Assembly (NCBI GenBank): GCA_963848045.1
Contig: CAWKCC010000001.1
Coordinates: forward strand, 310,001-374,000
Source of the DNA: CAVUAT01 sp963848045
GTDB taxonomy: Bacteria; Actinomycetota; Thermoleophilia; Solirubrobacterales; 70-9
Reading direction: 5' to 3'
DNA: 64,000 nucleotides
A program made the position numbers and the translations under genes. Shown here one piece after another: positions 32,289 to 41,087 of this stretch (positions within the stretch are counted from its first letter, which is position 1; every line of letters begins with the position of its first letter). The notes under the pieces are model-generated. The model was not told where the DNA came from and ran no database searches. It was given only the letters and a program-made list of their open reading frames with translations.

Positions 32289-32780
32289 GTGCCCGCCCAG
32301 CCCCTGACACCCGATCGCTTTCGCGCCGCGCTCGCGGCCTACCCGACGGGAGTGACCGTGATCACCGCGGCCGGGCCCGACGGGCCCTCGGGGGCGACGG
32401 CCAACGCCGTCACCTCCCTATCGCTCGAGCCGCCGATGATGCTCGCCTGCCTGGACCGCGGCTCGAGGACCCTGGGTGCGGTGCGCGCCGCGGGGCGGTT
32501 CGGCGTCAACGCGCTGGCCGCGGGCGAGCAGGCGCTGGCGCGCCGCTTCGCCGCCAAGGACCGAGGCGCCGAGAAGTGGGAGGGCGTCGCCTTCTCGGAG
32601 CGGCTCGGCTGCCCCCGGCTCGACCACGCCCTCGTCTGGGTCGCCTGCGAGCTGCGCGAGGAGATCGACGGCGGCGACCACGTGATCCTCACCGGATCGG
32701 CCCTCGAGGCCAGCTCGCGCGAGGGCGACCCCCTGCTCTTTCACCGCGGCGACTACCGCGACCTGCTGGCCGAGAGCTGA
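32289..32780 (+). CDS. Flavin reductase family protein
   Basis: 163 aa from GTG 32289. Split-barrel flavin-binding pattern: RAALAAYPTGVTVITA, GATANAVTSLSLEPPMML, FGVNALAAGEQALARRFA and the GDHVILTGSALEA strand. It supplies reduced FMN/FAD to a monooxygenase or acts as an NAD(P)H:flavin oxidoreductase. No partner monooxygenase is adjacent. Confidence 0.9.
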   Translation: MPAQPLTPDRFRAALAAYPTGVTVITAAGPDGPSGATANAVTSLSLEPPMMLACLDRGSRTLGAVRAAGRFGVNALAAGEQALARRFAAKDRGAEKWEGVAFSERLGCPRLDHALVWVACELREEIDGGDHVILTGSALEASSREGDPLLFHRGDYRDLLAES

Positions 32781-32801
32781 ACCCGCCGAGAGCCGAACCC
32801 C

Positions 32802-33233
32802 TCAGATCAGGACGGTGGTCCCGGCCGCGCGCAGGGCGAGGAAGAAGATCACCAGGCAGGCGACGGCCATGATCCCCATCTCGCGACGGACGATCGCCAC
32901 CGCCACGGCACGCCGGCGATCCTCGGGCACATCGGAGAAGTCGAGTGCACCGAGCTCCTGCTGGGCGGCGCCGACGCGGGTGAGCTCGGCCAGAAAGGAG
33001 ACCAAGAGGGGCAGGCCACCGTAGAGGTAGTGCAGGTCCACCGCCTCGCGGCCGCTGAAGACGAGGATCAGGCCGAGCATCACCTGCAAGACGACTGTGA
33101 CCTGGGCCACCCGCAGCGCGTACCAGAACCCGATCGCCGGCACCCGGCGCAACCAGGCGAACCCGCCCCACGCTCCGGCCACCCCGTTGGCAACCAGCAG
33201 GGAGATTCCGGTGATCAGATGAACCTCGACCAT
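32802..33233 (-). CDS. Four-helix membrane protein, function unknown
   Basis: 143 aa. Four hydrophobic segments: LITGISLLVANGVAGAWGGF, AQVTVVLQVMLGLILVF, LYGGLPLLVSFLAELTRV and GIMAVACLVIFFLALRAAG, with charged DVPEDRRRAVAVAIVRRE between the last two. Two short loops contain Trp and His, but no haem-binding or quinone motif can be argued. It is divergent from nuoA, with 136 bases between starts, in a position often held by small conserved membrane genes next to nuo. Confidence 0.75.
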   Translation of the reverse strand: MVEVHLITGISLLVANGVAGAWGGFAWLRRVPAIGFWYALRVAQVTVVLQVMLGLILVFSGREAVDLHYLYGGLPLLVSFLAELTRVGAAQQELGALDFSDVPEDRRRAVAVAIVRREMGIMAVACLVIFFLALRAAGTTVLI

Positions 33234-33327
33234 GGCCGCTGGAGCTTAGGCTTGCGCCTCCGCCGACGCCCTCCCAACTCCGCCTCGGGGGGTCGGGTTC
33301 TTCCCATTCTGATGCGGAAAATCACTA

Positions 33328-33360
33328 TGTGACAGGCTGTTACAAAGTGAGTGGTATAAG
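33328..33360 (+). promoter_or_regulatory. nuo operon promoter with inverted-repeat operator
   Basis: A 17-bp inverted repeat TGTGACAGGCTGTTACA (33328-33344, 7 of 8 pairs matched) overlaps a -35-like GTGACA (33329-33334). A -10-like TATAAG lies at 33355-33360. Initiation about 7 bases later would fall at or near the GTG of nuoA (33370), which has no Shine-Dalgarno, so the transcript may be leaderless. The repeat resembles a CRP/FNR-type site in half-site (TGTGA/TTACA), with a 7-base instead of 6-base centre. Confidence 0.6.
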
Positions 33361-33369
33361 TCGCGGTCG

Positions 33370-33729
33370 GTGCTTCAGAGCTACCTCCCAATCCTCGTCT
33401 TCGCCGGTCTCGGGATACTCGTGGGAAGCACCTTCACGCTGCTGAATGGGGTGATCGGGCCGCGCCGGGCGAACCCGATCAAGGGCCAGCCCTACGAGTG
33501 CGGCCTGCCGGCCCACATCACCCGCAGCTTCAAGTTCGGCGTCAGCTTCTACATGATCGCGATGCTGTTCATCCTCTTCGACATCGAGGTGGTCTTCCTC
33601 TACCCGGTCGCGGTGATCATGCAGGCGGCCGACAGCATCTTCGTTCTGATCGAGGTCCTCGTCTTCGTCGCACTGCTGCTGGTGGCGCTGGTCTTCGTCT
33701 GGGCGCGGGGAGCGCTGGATTGGAAGTAG
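33370..33729 (+). CDS. nuoA: NADH-quinone oxidoreductase subunit A
   Basis: 119 aa from GTG 33370. Three transmembrane helices, with the conserved loop KGQPYECGLPA containing the Cys used in the A/D transition of complex I, and ILFDIEVVFLYP in helix 2. Membrane arm subunit at the quinone-site interface. Its stop overlaps the TTG start of nuoB. Confidence 0.97.
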   Translation: MLQSYLPILVFAGLGILVGSTFTLLNGVIGPRRANPIKGQPYECGLPAHITRSFKFGVSFYMIAMLFILFDIEVVFLYPVAVIMQAADSIFVLIEVLVFVALLLVALVFVWARGALDWK

Positions 33730-34451
33730 AGCGCCGGAAGCTGCGGGTCCCGGCGGCCGGTGAGCAGCCGCGATCGCCAGAGGAGTTCAGGGCCAAGCAG
33801 ATCAGGGCGCGCGAGCTGCTGCGCGGCGACCTCGAGGGACGCGACCTCGACGAGTTCGTGGAGCAGAGCGTCTTCACCACCACGCTCGAGAAGGGTCTGA
33901 ACTGGGCGCGGGCCAACTCCTGCTTCCCGGCCACCTTCGGGCTCGCGTGCTGCGCGATCGAGATGATGTCGATGGTCAGCGCCCGCCCTGATCTCGCCCG
34001 CTTCGGCGCCGAGGCGCTGCGGGCCTCGCCGCGCCAGGCCGACCTGCTGATCCTCTCGGGACGCGTCTCGATCAAGATGGCGCCGGTCGTGCGGCGGCTC
34101 TATGACCAGATGCTGGAGCCCAAGTGGGTGATGTCGATGGGCGCCTGCTCCTCATCGGGCGGGATGTTCGCCAACTACGCGGTGGTGCAGGGTGCCGACA
34201 AGTTCATGCCGGTCGACATCCACGTCCCCGGCTGCCCGCCGCGACCCGAAGCGGTGCTGAACGGCTTCAACAAGCTGCAGCGCCTGATTCAGGGCCGACC
34301 CGACCTGGGCTGGCGCACCCGCTACAACGCCGCGGGCACCGAGGAGTGGGCTCGGCTCGAGGCCGGCGAGGCCTCGCCCGAAGCGCTGGAGGCGGCCGCG
34401 CGAGCGGTCGAGGGGCTGCCGGCGCCCCCAGAGGAGGCCCCATTTGCCTGA
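33720..34451 (+). CDS. nuoB: NADH-quinone oxidoreductase subunit B
   Basis: 243 aa from TTG 33720, which overlaps nuoA by 10 bases. Longer than the usual 160-180 aa through a charged N-terminal extension (about 45 residues) and an acidic C-terminus. Cluster N2 ligands are CFPATFGLACCAIEMM (adjacent Cys pair), GACSSSGGMF and VPGCPPRPE. It holds the last Fe-S centre before quinone. Its end overlaps nuoC by 8 bases. Confidence 0.96.
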   Translation: MEVERRKLRVPAAGEQPRSPEEFRAKQIRARELLRGDLEGRDLDEFVEQSVFTTTLEKGLNWARANSCFPATFGLACCAIEMMSMVSARPDLARFGAEALRASPRQADLLILSGRVSIKMAPVVRRLYDQMLEPKWVMSMGACSSSGGMFANYAVVQGADKFMPVDIHVPGCPPRPEAVLNGFNKLQRLIQGRPDLGWRTRYNAAGTEEWARLEAGEASPEALEAAARAVEGLPAPPEEAPFA

Positions 34452-35106
34452 CGCCCCCGGCCTTGAGCTGATCGCCCAGGAGATCAACGACGCCCATCCG
34501 GGCACCGTCACCGAGACCGCCTTCGACCACGGGCGCGCGACCCTGGTCGTCGCACCCGACAACGTCACCCACGCGCTGCGCTGGCTGCGCGACACCGACG
34601 GCCAGGGGTACCGCTTCCTCTCCAGCCTGCACGCCGCCGACTACCTGCCGGGCACGCCCCGGTTCGCCGTCCACTACGAGCTGCTGTGCCGTGACCGCGT
34701 GGAGCGCATCCACGTCAAGGCCCTGCTCGCAGACCCGGCGGCGGGCCGCAGCGATCTGTCCAAGCTGACCACGGCAGCGGGGGGCGGGGCTTCAGCCGAT
34801 GAGCTCGGCGCTGAGCTCGATGCCGCAGCCGAGGAGCTGGGCGCCGATCTCGACGGCGAGGCCCTCAACCCCGACGGGCTTCTGCCCGAGCTCGACTCCT
34901 GCGTGGATCTGTTCCCGACCGCCGACTTCCAGGAGCGCGAGGCCTACGACTTCTTCGGCATCGTCTTCCGCAACCACCCTGACCTGCGGCGCATCACGAT
35001 GCCCGCCGACTACGTCGGCTGGCCGCAGCGGCGCGACTTCCCGGTGGGGGGCGAGCCGGTGCTGTTCACGCACAACGAGATCGCGCTCCCCCGCTGGTAC
35101 GAGTGA
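34444..35106 (+). CDS. nuoC: NADH-quinone oxidoreductase subunit C
   Basis: 220 aa from TTG 34444. RFLSSLHAADYLPG and the C-terminal signature FQEREAYDFFGIVF and RRITMPADYVGWPQRRDFP identify the 30-kDa subunit. An alanine-rich insertion (GGGASADELGAELDAAAEEL) in the middle is unusual. Peripheral arm protein. It is separate from NuoD here, unlike the fused CD of some enterobacteria; the stop overlaps nuoD's ATG (TGATG). Confidence 0.96.
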   Translation: MPDAPGLELIAQEINDAHPGTVTETAFDHGRATLVVAPDNVTHALRWLRDTDGQGYRFLSSLHAADYLPGTPRFAVHYELLCRDRVERIHVKALLADPAAGRSDLSKLTTAAGGGASADELGAELDAAAEELGADLDGEALNPDGLLPELDSCVDLFPTADFQEREAYDFFGIVFRNHPDLRRITMPADYVGWPQRRDFPVGGEPVLFTHNEIALPRWYE

Positions 35107-36416
35107 TGGCCGAGGACCAGCTCAGAGACGAGGTCTTCGAGACCCAGCGCGGCGTCGCCACCGATATCGAGGATCCGCTGGCGCCCCTGGTGCGCGCCGG
35201 AATGGAGATCGAGCCCGGCACTCCCGACATCGAGGGATACCTCGAGCCGGAGGCGGAGCTGATGACCATCAACATGGGCCCGCATCACCCGGCGACCCAT
35301 GGGGTGCTGCGGCTGATCGTCACCCTGAAGGGCGAGCAGGTGCTGGACCTGAAGCCGGTGGTCGGCTACGTGCACACCGGGATCGAGAAGTCCTGCGAGC
35401 AGAAGAGCTACTGGAAGGCGATCCCGTACGTGGAGCGCATGGACTACCTCGCCTACTTCTTCAACATGCAGGCCTACTGCGGCTGCGTCGAGCAGCTCCT
35501 CGAGCTCGAGATCCCCGACCGCGCCAAGTACCTGCGCGTGATCCACATGGAGCTGAACCGGATCCACTCGCACCTGGTCTGGCTCGGCACCTCGGCCCTC
35601 GATCTGGGCGCGATCTCGATGTTCTGGTACTGCTTCCGCGAGCGCGACTCGGTCCTCGACATGTTCGAGATGTCGGCCGGCCAGCGGATGCACACGCGCT
35701 ACTTTCAGGTCGGCGGCGTCTTCGAGGACATCCCGCTGGGCTTCGAGCGCAAGCTGCGCGACTTCTGCGAGATGATGCCGGACCGCATCGACCAGTACGC
35801 GGCGCTGCTGGACAACAACGAGATCTTCCTGCAGCGCACCAAGGGAATCGGGATCGTCCCCCGCGAGCGGCTCTTGGAGCTGGGCGTGACAGGGCCTCTG
35901 CTGCGCGCCTCTGGCGAGCCCTGGGACCTGCGCAAGACCACCGACTACCTCGCCTACCCCGACCTTGACTTTCAGATCCCGGTCGGCACCGTGGGCGATG
36001 GCTACGACCGCTACAAGGTGCGCCTGGCCGAGATGAGGGAGTCCGTGAGAATCCTCTCCCAGGCGCTCGACGGCCTGCCCGAGGGGCCCTGGATCGCCGA
36101 TGACCGCAAGATCGTCCTGCCCCCGCGCGACGAGCTGGGAACCTCGATGGAGGCGCTGATCCACCACTTCAAGCTGGTCACCGAGGGCTTTCGGGTGCCG
36201 CCCGGCGAGCTCTACTACGCGATTGAGGGCCCCCGGGGCGAGCTGGGCTGCTTCGTGGTCGCCGACGGCTCGGCGAAGCCCGCGCGAGTCCACTTCCGCG
36301 ACCCCTCCTTCGTCAACCTGCAGGCCCTGCGCGAGATGTGCGTCGGCGGCTACGTCGCCGACCTGATCCAGAACCTGGCGATGCTCGACCCGATCCTCGG
36401 GGGTATCGACCGATGA
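35106..36416 (+). CDS. nuoD: NADH-quinone oxidoreductase subunit D
   Basis: 436 aa from ATG 35106. MGPHHPATHGVLRLI (quinone-site His pair), VHTGIEKSCEQKSYWKAIPY, DRIDYAALLDNNEIF-like region and GELGCFVVADGSAKPARVH are all intact. It forms the quinone pocket with NuoB. The N-terminal 45 residues are acidic and variable. Overlaps nuoE start (ATGA). Confidence 0.97.
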   Translation: MAEDQLRDEVFETQRGVATDIEDPLAPLVRAGMEIEPGTPDIEGYLEPEAELMTINMGPHHPATHGVLRLIVTLKGEQVLDLKPVVGYVHTGIEKSCEQKSYWKAIPYVERMDYLAYFFNMQAYCGCVEQLLELEIPDRAKYLRVIHMELNRIHSHLVWLGTSALDLGAISMFWYCFRERDSVLDMFEMSAGQRMHTRYFQVGGVFEDIPLGFERKLRDFCEMMPDRIDQYAALLDNNEIFLQRTKGIGIVPRERLLELGVTGPLLRASGEPWDLRKTTDYLAYPDLDFQIPVGTVGDGYDRYKVRLAEMRESVRILSQALDGLPEGPWIADDRKIVLPPRDELGTSMEALIHHFKLVTEGFRVPPGELYYAIEGPRGELGCFVVADGSAKPARVHFRDPSFVNLQALREMCVGGYVADLIQNLAMLDPILGGIDR

Positions 36417-37291
36417 GCCCGATGCTGCCGAAGCACTGGAACGACGATCCGGGCCACATCCACGAGCATCCGGGGCCGCCCGAGGCCCCCGCCGACCAGG
36501 AGGCGCTCGGGGTGCCCGGTGTCTCCGACGCCGCCTCGCGCCCCGAGGCCGACCAGAGCCAGCGCCCCGGTGTCAGGGAGACGGCGCTCGACCTCGAAGC
36601 CAAGGATCCGGCGCCGGTGCCCGAGCTCTCAGAGGTCGACGTGCCGCGCGCCCTTGCGCAGGAGATCAGGCGCGCGATGAAGCGCTACCCCGACAGGCGC
36701 TCGGCCACGATCCCGGCGCTCTGGGCCGTGCAGCGCCGCTACGGCTGGTGCACCCCCGAGGGCATCGAGCAGGCCGCCGCCGTGATGGGGCTGACGCCGA
36801 GCCACCTGGAGGCCGTCGCCAGCTTCTACGACCTCTTCCACCTCGAGCCCTCGGGCAAGCACGAGGTCCTCGTCTGCACCAACATCTCGTGCTGGCTGCG
36901 CGGAGCCGATGACCTGCTCGCCGCCTTCAAGGAAGCCGCGAGGCCCGAAGGCAGTGCGGGCGGGGCCCACCAGCCCCCGCATGAGGTGCGGGGCGAGGCA
37001 CCGCCGGACGTCTCGGTTCGAGGCTTCGAGTGCCTGGGCGCGTGCGACCTGGCACCGATGGCGTCGATCGACGAGCGCTACTACGGGCCCCTCGAGGACG
37101 GCGACGCGGCCGCGGCCGTCGAGCAGATGCGCTCGCGCGAGGAGGTGCTCCCCGGCAGGCGCCTCCAGGACCGCGGCGCCGCCGGCGGCAAGCGCGCCCC
37201 CGCCGACGAGCGGATCACCGCGCACCCGCTCAACAAGCCCACTCGCCCCAGGCCCAAGCGGGCGCCGAAGGCCAGAGGCGGGGGGCGCTGA
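36413..37291 (+). CDS. nuoE: NADH-quinone oxidoreductase subunit E (extended)
   Basis: 292 aa, compared with about 160-170 for typical NuoE. N1a 2Fe-2S ligands: CTNISCWL and FECLGACDLAP. The thioredoxin-like core runs from about residue 80 to 230. The first 75 residues are a low-complexity Pro/Glu/Asp-rich extension. The last 55 are basic and Arg/Lys/Pro-rich, ending in ARGGGR. The extra tails are of unknown role. The start overlaps nuoD. Confidence 0.93.
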   Translation: MSPMLPKHWNDDPGHIHEHPGPPEAPADQEALGVPGVSDAASRPEADQSQRPGVRETALDLEAKDPAPVPELSEVDVPRALAQEIRRAMKRYPDRRSATIPALWAVQRRYGWCTPEGIEQAAAVMGLTPSHLEAVASFYDLFHLEPSGKHEVLVCTNISCWLRGADDLLAAFKEAARPEGSAGGAHQPPHEVRGEAPPDVSVRGFECLGACDLAPMASIDERYYGPLEDGDAAAAVEQMRSREEVLPGRRLQDRGAAGGKRAPADERITAHPLNKPTRPRPKRAPKARGGGR

Positions 37292-38646
37292 TGGCCGCCG
37301 CCACCGAGACGCGGATCCTGTTCCGCAACATAGACGAGCCGGGGCTGGCCTCGATCACCACCTACAAGCGGCTCGGCGGCTACCGGGCGATCCGCAAGGC
37401 CTTCACCGAGATGAGCGCCGAGGAGGTGCTCGAGGCGCTCGAGGACTCTGGCCTGCAGGGCCGAGGCGGCGCGGGATTCGCGATGGGCAAGAAGGCCTCG
37501 TTCCTGCCCCGAGGCGATATGGACAAGTACCTGTGCTGCAACGCCGACGAATCCGAGCCCGGCGCCTTCAAGGACCGCGAGCTGATGCAGAAGAACCCGC
37601 ACCAGCTGATCGAGGGGATCGCGATCGCCGCGCGCGCGGCGGGCGCCAACCGCTGCTTCATCTACATCCGGGGTGAGTACGACCTGCAGGCCGACATCCT
37701 CGAGGGCGCCGTCGAGGAGGCCTATGACGCCGGCTTCCTGGGCCCCGACGTGCTGCGCAGCGGCGAGCAGGTGGAGCTGGTCGTCCACCGCGGCGCGGGC
37801 GCCTACATCTGCGGTGAGGAGACGGCGCTGCTCGACTCGCTGGAGGGCAAGCGCGGCAACCCGCGCCTCAAGCCCCCCTTCCCGGCCGTCCAGGGCCTCT
37901 ACGGCGGGCCGACCCTTATCAACAACGTCGAGACGCTCAGCAACGTCCCTCACATCGTCGCCTCGGGAGCCGAGTGGTTCCGGAGCTTCGGCACCGAGGA
38001 GTCGCCCGGCACGAAGGTGGTCTCGGTCTCCGGAGACGTGCGCCGGCCGGGCAACTACGAGGTGGAGCTGGGCACCCCCGCCCGCAAGATCATCAACGGG
38101 CTCGCCGGGGGCACGGTCGGGCGGCGCAAGATCAAGTGCTTCTTCCCCGGCGGCTCATCGTCACCGGTGCTGACCGCCGAGGAGGGCCTCGACGTGCCCT
38201 ACAGCTTCGAGGGCATGCGCGATGCCGGCTCGATGCTGGGCTCGGGGTCGGTGATCGTCTGCGACGAGACCACCAACGTGGTCGAGCTGGCGCTGCGCAC
38301 CGCCCGCTTCTACCACCACGAATCCTGCGGCAAGTGCACTCCCTGCCGCGAGGGCACCAACTGGACGGTGAAGATGCTGGAGCGGATGATCCACGGCGAG
38401 GCGACCCCGATCGACCTCGAGACGGTGGCCGCCGTGCAGAAGAACATCATCGGCAACTGCCTCTGCGTGCTCGGCGACTCGATGGCGGCACCGGTCGGCA
38501 GCATGGTCGACAAGTTCCGCCCGGAGTTCGACGAGGCGCTCCAGCGGGGCGTGCCCTCGGCCAACGGCGGCAGCAGCGCCGCAGCCGCGATCGACGGCTC
38601 GGCCGGCGCCGGCGCAGACCGCCTCTCCGCGGTGACGACCCGATGA
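37291..38646 (+). CDS. nuoF: NADH-quinone oxidoreductase subunit F
   Basis: 451 aa from ATG 37291. FMN/NADH site GRGGAGFAMGKKASF, CNADESEPGAFKDRE, IYIRGEYDL, GAGAYICGEETALLDSLEG and the N3 cluster ESCGKCTPCREGTNW with the distal NCLCVLGD Cys. It accepts hydride from NADH. A 30-residue Ser/Ala/Gly tail is added at the C-terminus. The start overlaps nuoE's stop (TGATG). Confidence 0.97.
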   Translation: MAAATETRILFRNIDEPGLASITTYKRLGGYRAIRKAFTEMSAEEVLEALEDSGLQGRGGAGFAMGKKASFLPRGDMDKYLCCNADESEPGAFKDRELMQKNPHQLIEGIAIAARAAGANRCFIYIRGEYDLQADILEGAVEEAYDAGFLGPDVLRSGEQVELVVHRGAGAYICGEETALLDSLEGKRGNPRLKPPFPAVQGLYGGPTLINNVETLSNVPHIVASGAEWFRSFGTEESPGTKVVSVSGDVRRPGNYEVELGTPARKIINGLAGGTVGRRKIKCFFPGGSSSPVLTAEEGLDVPYSFEGMRDAGSMLGSGSVIVCDETTNVVELALRTARFYHHESCGKCTPCREGTNWTVKMLERMIHGEATPIDLETVAAVQKNIIGNCLCVLGDSMAAPVGSMVDKFRPEFDEALQRGVPSANGGSSAAAAIDGSAGAGADRLSAVTTR

Positions 38647-41087
38647 GCCGGCCCATCCGCAACGCCGTCACCCTGGTCGTAGACGGCCGCGAGGTGGTCG
38701 CCCCCGAGGGCACGATGCTCGTCGACGCGGCCAGGCACGGCGACGTCGAGATCCCCGTCTTCTGCTACGAGCCCAAGCTGGGCCAGCCGGTCGGCGCCTG
38801 CCGTATGTGCCTGGTCGAGATCGAGGGGATTCCGAAGCTGCAGACAGCGTGCTCGACGCCTGTGCGCGACGGCATGGTCGTCTACACGCAGACCGAGCAG
38901 GTCAAGCACGCCCAGAACGCGGTGGTCGAGTTCCTGCTGATCAACCACCCGCTCGACTGCCCAGTCTGCGACAAGGGCGGCGAGTGCCCGCTCCAGGACA
39001 TCTCGATGGGCTGGGGTGCGGGCGAGAGCCGCATGACCGATCCCAAGCGACATTTCCAGAAGCCGCTCGAGCTCTCACCGCTGATCGCGATCGACCGCGA
39101 GCGCTGCATTCTCTGCTATCGCTGCGTGCGCTTCAGCCAGGAGGTCGCCGAGGACGAGCAGCTCCAGCTGCTCGAGCGCGGCGACCGCAGCTTCGTCGGC
39201 ACCTTCGACGAGCGCCCCTACATCGCGCCCTTTCACGGCAACATCATCGAGCTCTGCCCGGTCGGGGCGCTGACCTCCTACACCTACCGCTTCCGCGCCC
39301 GCCCCTGGGACATCGAGGACGCGGGCTCGGTCTGCACGCTGTGCCCGAGCCAGTGCAACGTCAAGTTCACGGTGCGCGACGAGCGGGTGCTGCGGGTGCT
39401 GGCGCGCGACAACAACGAGGTCGACGACGGCTGGCTCTGCGACAAGGGCCGCTTCGCCTTCCAGATGTTCAACTCCGGCGAGCGGATCACCGAGCCGATG
39501 GTTCGCGCCGGCGACGGAACGCTGAGCCCGGTCTCGTGGCCCGATGCGATCTCGACGGTGGCCGTGAAGCTGCGGGCCGCGGGCGCCGGCGGCGCGGCAC
39601 TGGTCGGCGGCGGCACCTCCAACGAGGAGGGCTGGCTGGCGCAGCGGATCGTCCGCGAGGCGCTCGGGTCGGCCAGCGTGGACTGCTCTCCGACCGCCGT
39701 CGACCGGGACCTGCTCGCCGACCTCTCGCGGCCCGAGCTGAGCTCGAAGATGAACGACCTCGACTACGCGGGCGCGATCCTCGTTCTCGGCACCGACCCC
39801 CTGCACGAGATGCCGATCCTCGACCTGCGGATCCGCAAGGCGGTGCGCCGCAACCACGCCAAGCTGCTGGTGGCCTCGGAGCGGCCCACGTCGCTCGACG
39901 GAGGAGCCGCGGAGGTCGTCCGCTACTCCCCGGGCGAGGCCGGCGGCCTGGTCAGAGCCCTGGCCGCCTCGCTGAAGGGCGAGAAGGCGCGGGGCTCCCA
40001 CGCGAGGCAGGCGACAGAGCTTGCCGAGCAGCTGCGCTCCGTGACCGACCCGGTGATCGTCTGGGGCGAGCGCCTCTGGCGCGCGCCCGGCGCCGTGGCC
40101 GCCCTCAGCGATGCCGCGCGCTCGCTCGGCATGCACCAGCGCATCGGACCGGGCCTGCTCGAGGTTCCCGACGAGCCCAACACCCGTGGCATGCGCGAGG
40201 TGGGCTGCCTGCCGGACGCCGGCCCCGGCCTGGCTGCAGCGAGCGGGGGCCGCGACGCCGCGGCGATCAAGCAGGGGCTCGCCTCGCACGAGCTCGACGC
40301 CCTGCTGCTTCTCAACGCCGACCCGGTACGCACGCACCCCGACAGCGAGGGCTGGCGAAAGGCGCTGGCCGGGAGCTTCGTGGTCGCGATCTCGATGTTC
40401 GACGACGAGTCGACCCGCCACGCCGACATCGTGCTGCCCGCCGAGTCGCACGCCGAGAAGGAGGGCACGGTGACCCATCCCGACGGCCGCCTGCAGCGCC
40501 TGCGGCCCAACGTCCCCCATCCCGGCGATGTCCGCCCCGGCTGGTGGATCCTGACCGAGCTGCTCGCCGCCCTGGGCACAGACGCGGCCTACGGCACGCC
40601 GGAGGAGGTCTTCGCCGCGCTCTGCTCCGAGGTCGCCTTCTACGGAGAGACGGCCTACGAGGAGATCGGCGGGCACGGCCTGCGCTGGCAGGAGCGCGAC
40701 CCGGGGTCTTCGTGGGTGCCGGCGGCCGGCGACACCGACCGGGGCGACGGCGGGCAGGGCTCCGGCGACGACACGGCCGGGGACGGGCTGGTGCTCGGCA
40801 CCTACCGCGACCTGTGGGCGAGCGAGGTCACGGTGCGAAACCCGGCGCTGCGCTTCCTGATGCCGGCGCAGAAGCTGGAGCTGGCTACCAAGGACGCCGA
40901 GCAGCTCGAGCTGGAGAACGGGGACGCCGTGACGGTGTCGGTGAACGGGCACAGCGTCGAGGCCGAGGTGGCGATTCGGAGCCGGATGAGGCCGGGAGCC
41001 GCGTTTCTGATCGAGGGCACGAGCGAGGGGAACGGGAACGTGCTGGCCAACGGCGCGCCACAGCGGATCGCGGTCGCGAAGCGATGA
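38643..41087 (+). CDS. nuoG: NADH-quinone oxidoreductase subunit G
   Basis: 814 aa from ATG 38643. N-terminal ferredoxin-like clusters: FCYEPKLGQPVGACRMCLVE (N1b), NHPLDCPVCDKGGECPLQD (N5 with His), RCILCYRCVRF and IIELCPVGAL (N4). Next comes CTLCPSQC plus WLCDKGRF (the N7 site, present in some bacteria only), and a degenerate molybdopterin-type domain. A 20-residue Gly/Asp-rich linker (DTDRGDGGQGSGDDTAGDG) interrupts the C-terminal part. It overlaps nuoH. Confidence 0.97.
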   Translation: MSRPIRNAVTLVVDGREVVAPEGTMLVDAARHGDVEIPVFCYEPKLGQPVGACRMCLVEIEGIPKLQTACSTPVRDGMVVYTQTEQVKHAQNAVVEFLLINHPLDCPVCDKGGECPLQDISMGWGAGESRMTDPKRHFQKPLELSPLIAIDRERCILCYRCVRFSQEVAEDEQLQLLERGDRSFVGTFDERPYIAPFHGNIIELCPVGALTSYTYRFRARPWDIEDAGSVCTLCPSQCNVKFTVRDERVLRVLARDNNEVDDGWLCDKGRFAFQMFNSGERITEPMVRAGDGTLSPVSWPDAISTVAVKLRAAGAGGAALVGGGTSNEEGWLAQRIVREALGSASVDCSPTAVDRDLLADLSRPELSSKMNDLDYAGAILVLGTDPLHEMPILDLRIRKAVRRNHAKLLVASERPTSLDGGAAEVVRYSPGEAGGLVRALAASLKGEKARGSHARQATELAEQLRSVTDPVIVWGERLWRAPGAVAALSDAARSLGMHQRIGPGLLEVPDEPNTRGMREVGCLPDAGPGLAAASGGRDAAAIKQGLASHELDALLLLNADPVRTHPDSEGWRKALAGSFVVAISMFDDESTRHADIVLPAESHAEKEGTVTHPDGRLQRLRPNVPHPGDVRPGWWILTELLAALGTDAAYGTPEEVFAALCSEVAFYGETAYEEIGGHGLRWQERDPGSSWVPAAGDTDRGDGGQGSGDDTAGDGLVLGTYRDLWASEVTVRNPALRFLMPAQKLELATKDAEQLELENGDAVTVSVNGHSVEAEVAIRSRMRPGAAFLIEGTSEGNGNVLANGAPQRIAVAKR

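Noticed and set aside
39075..40952. Long antisense open frame of 625 codons opposite nuoG
   Set aside because: It lies inside nuoG, which is full length with all Fe-S motifs; long antisense frames are common in GC-rich DNA.
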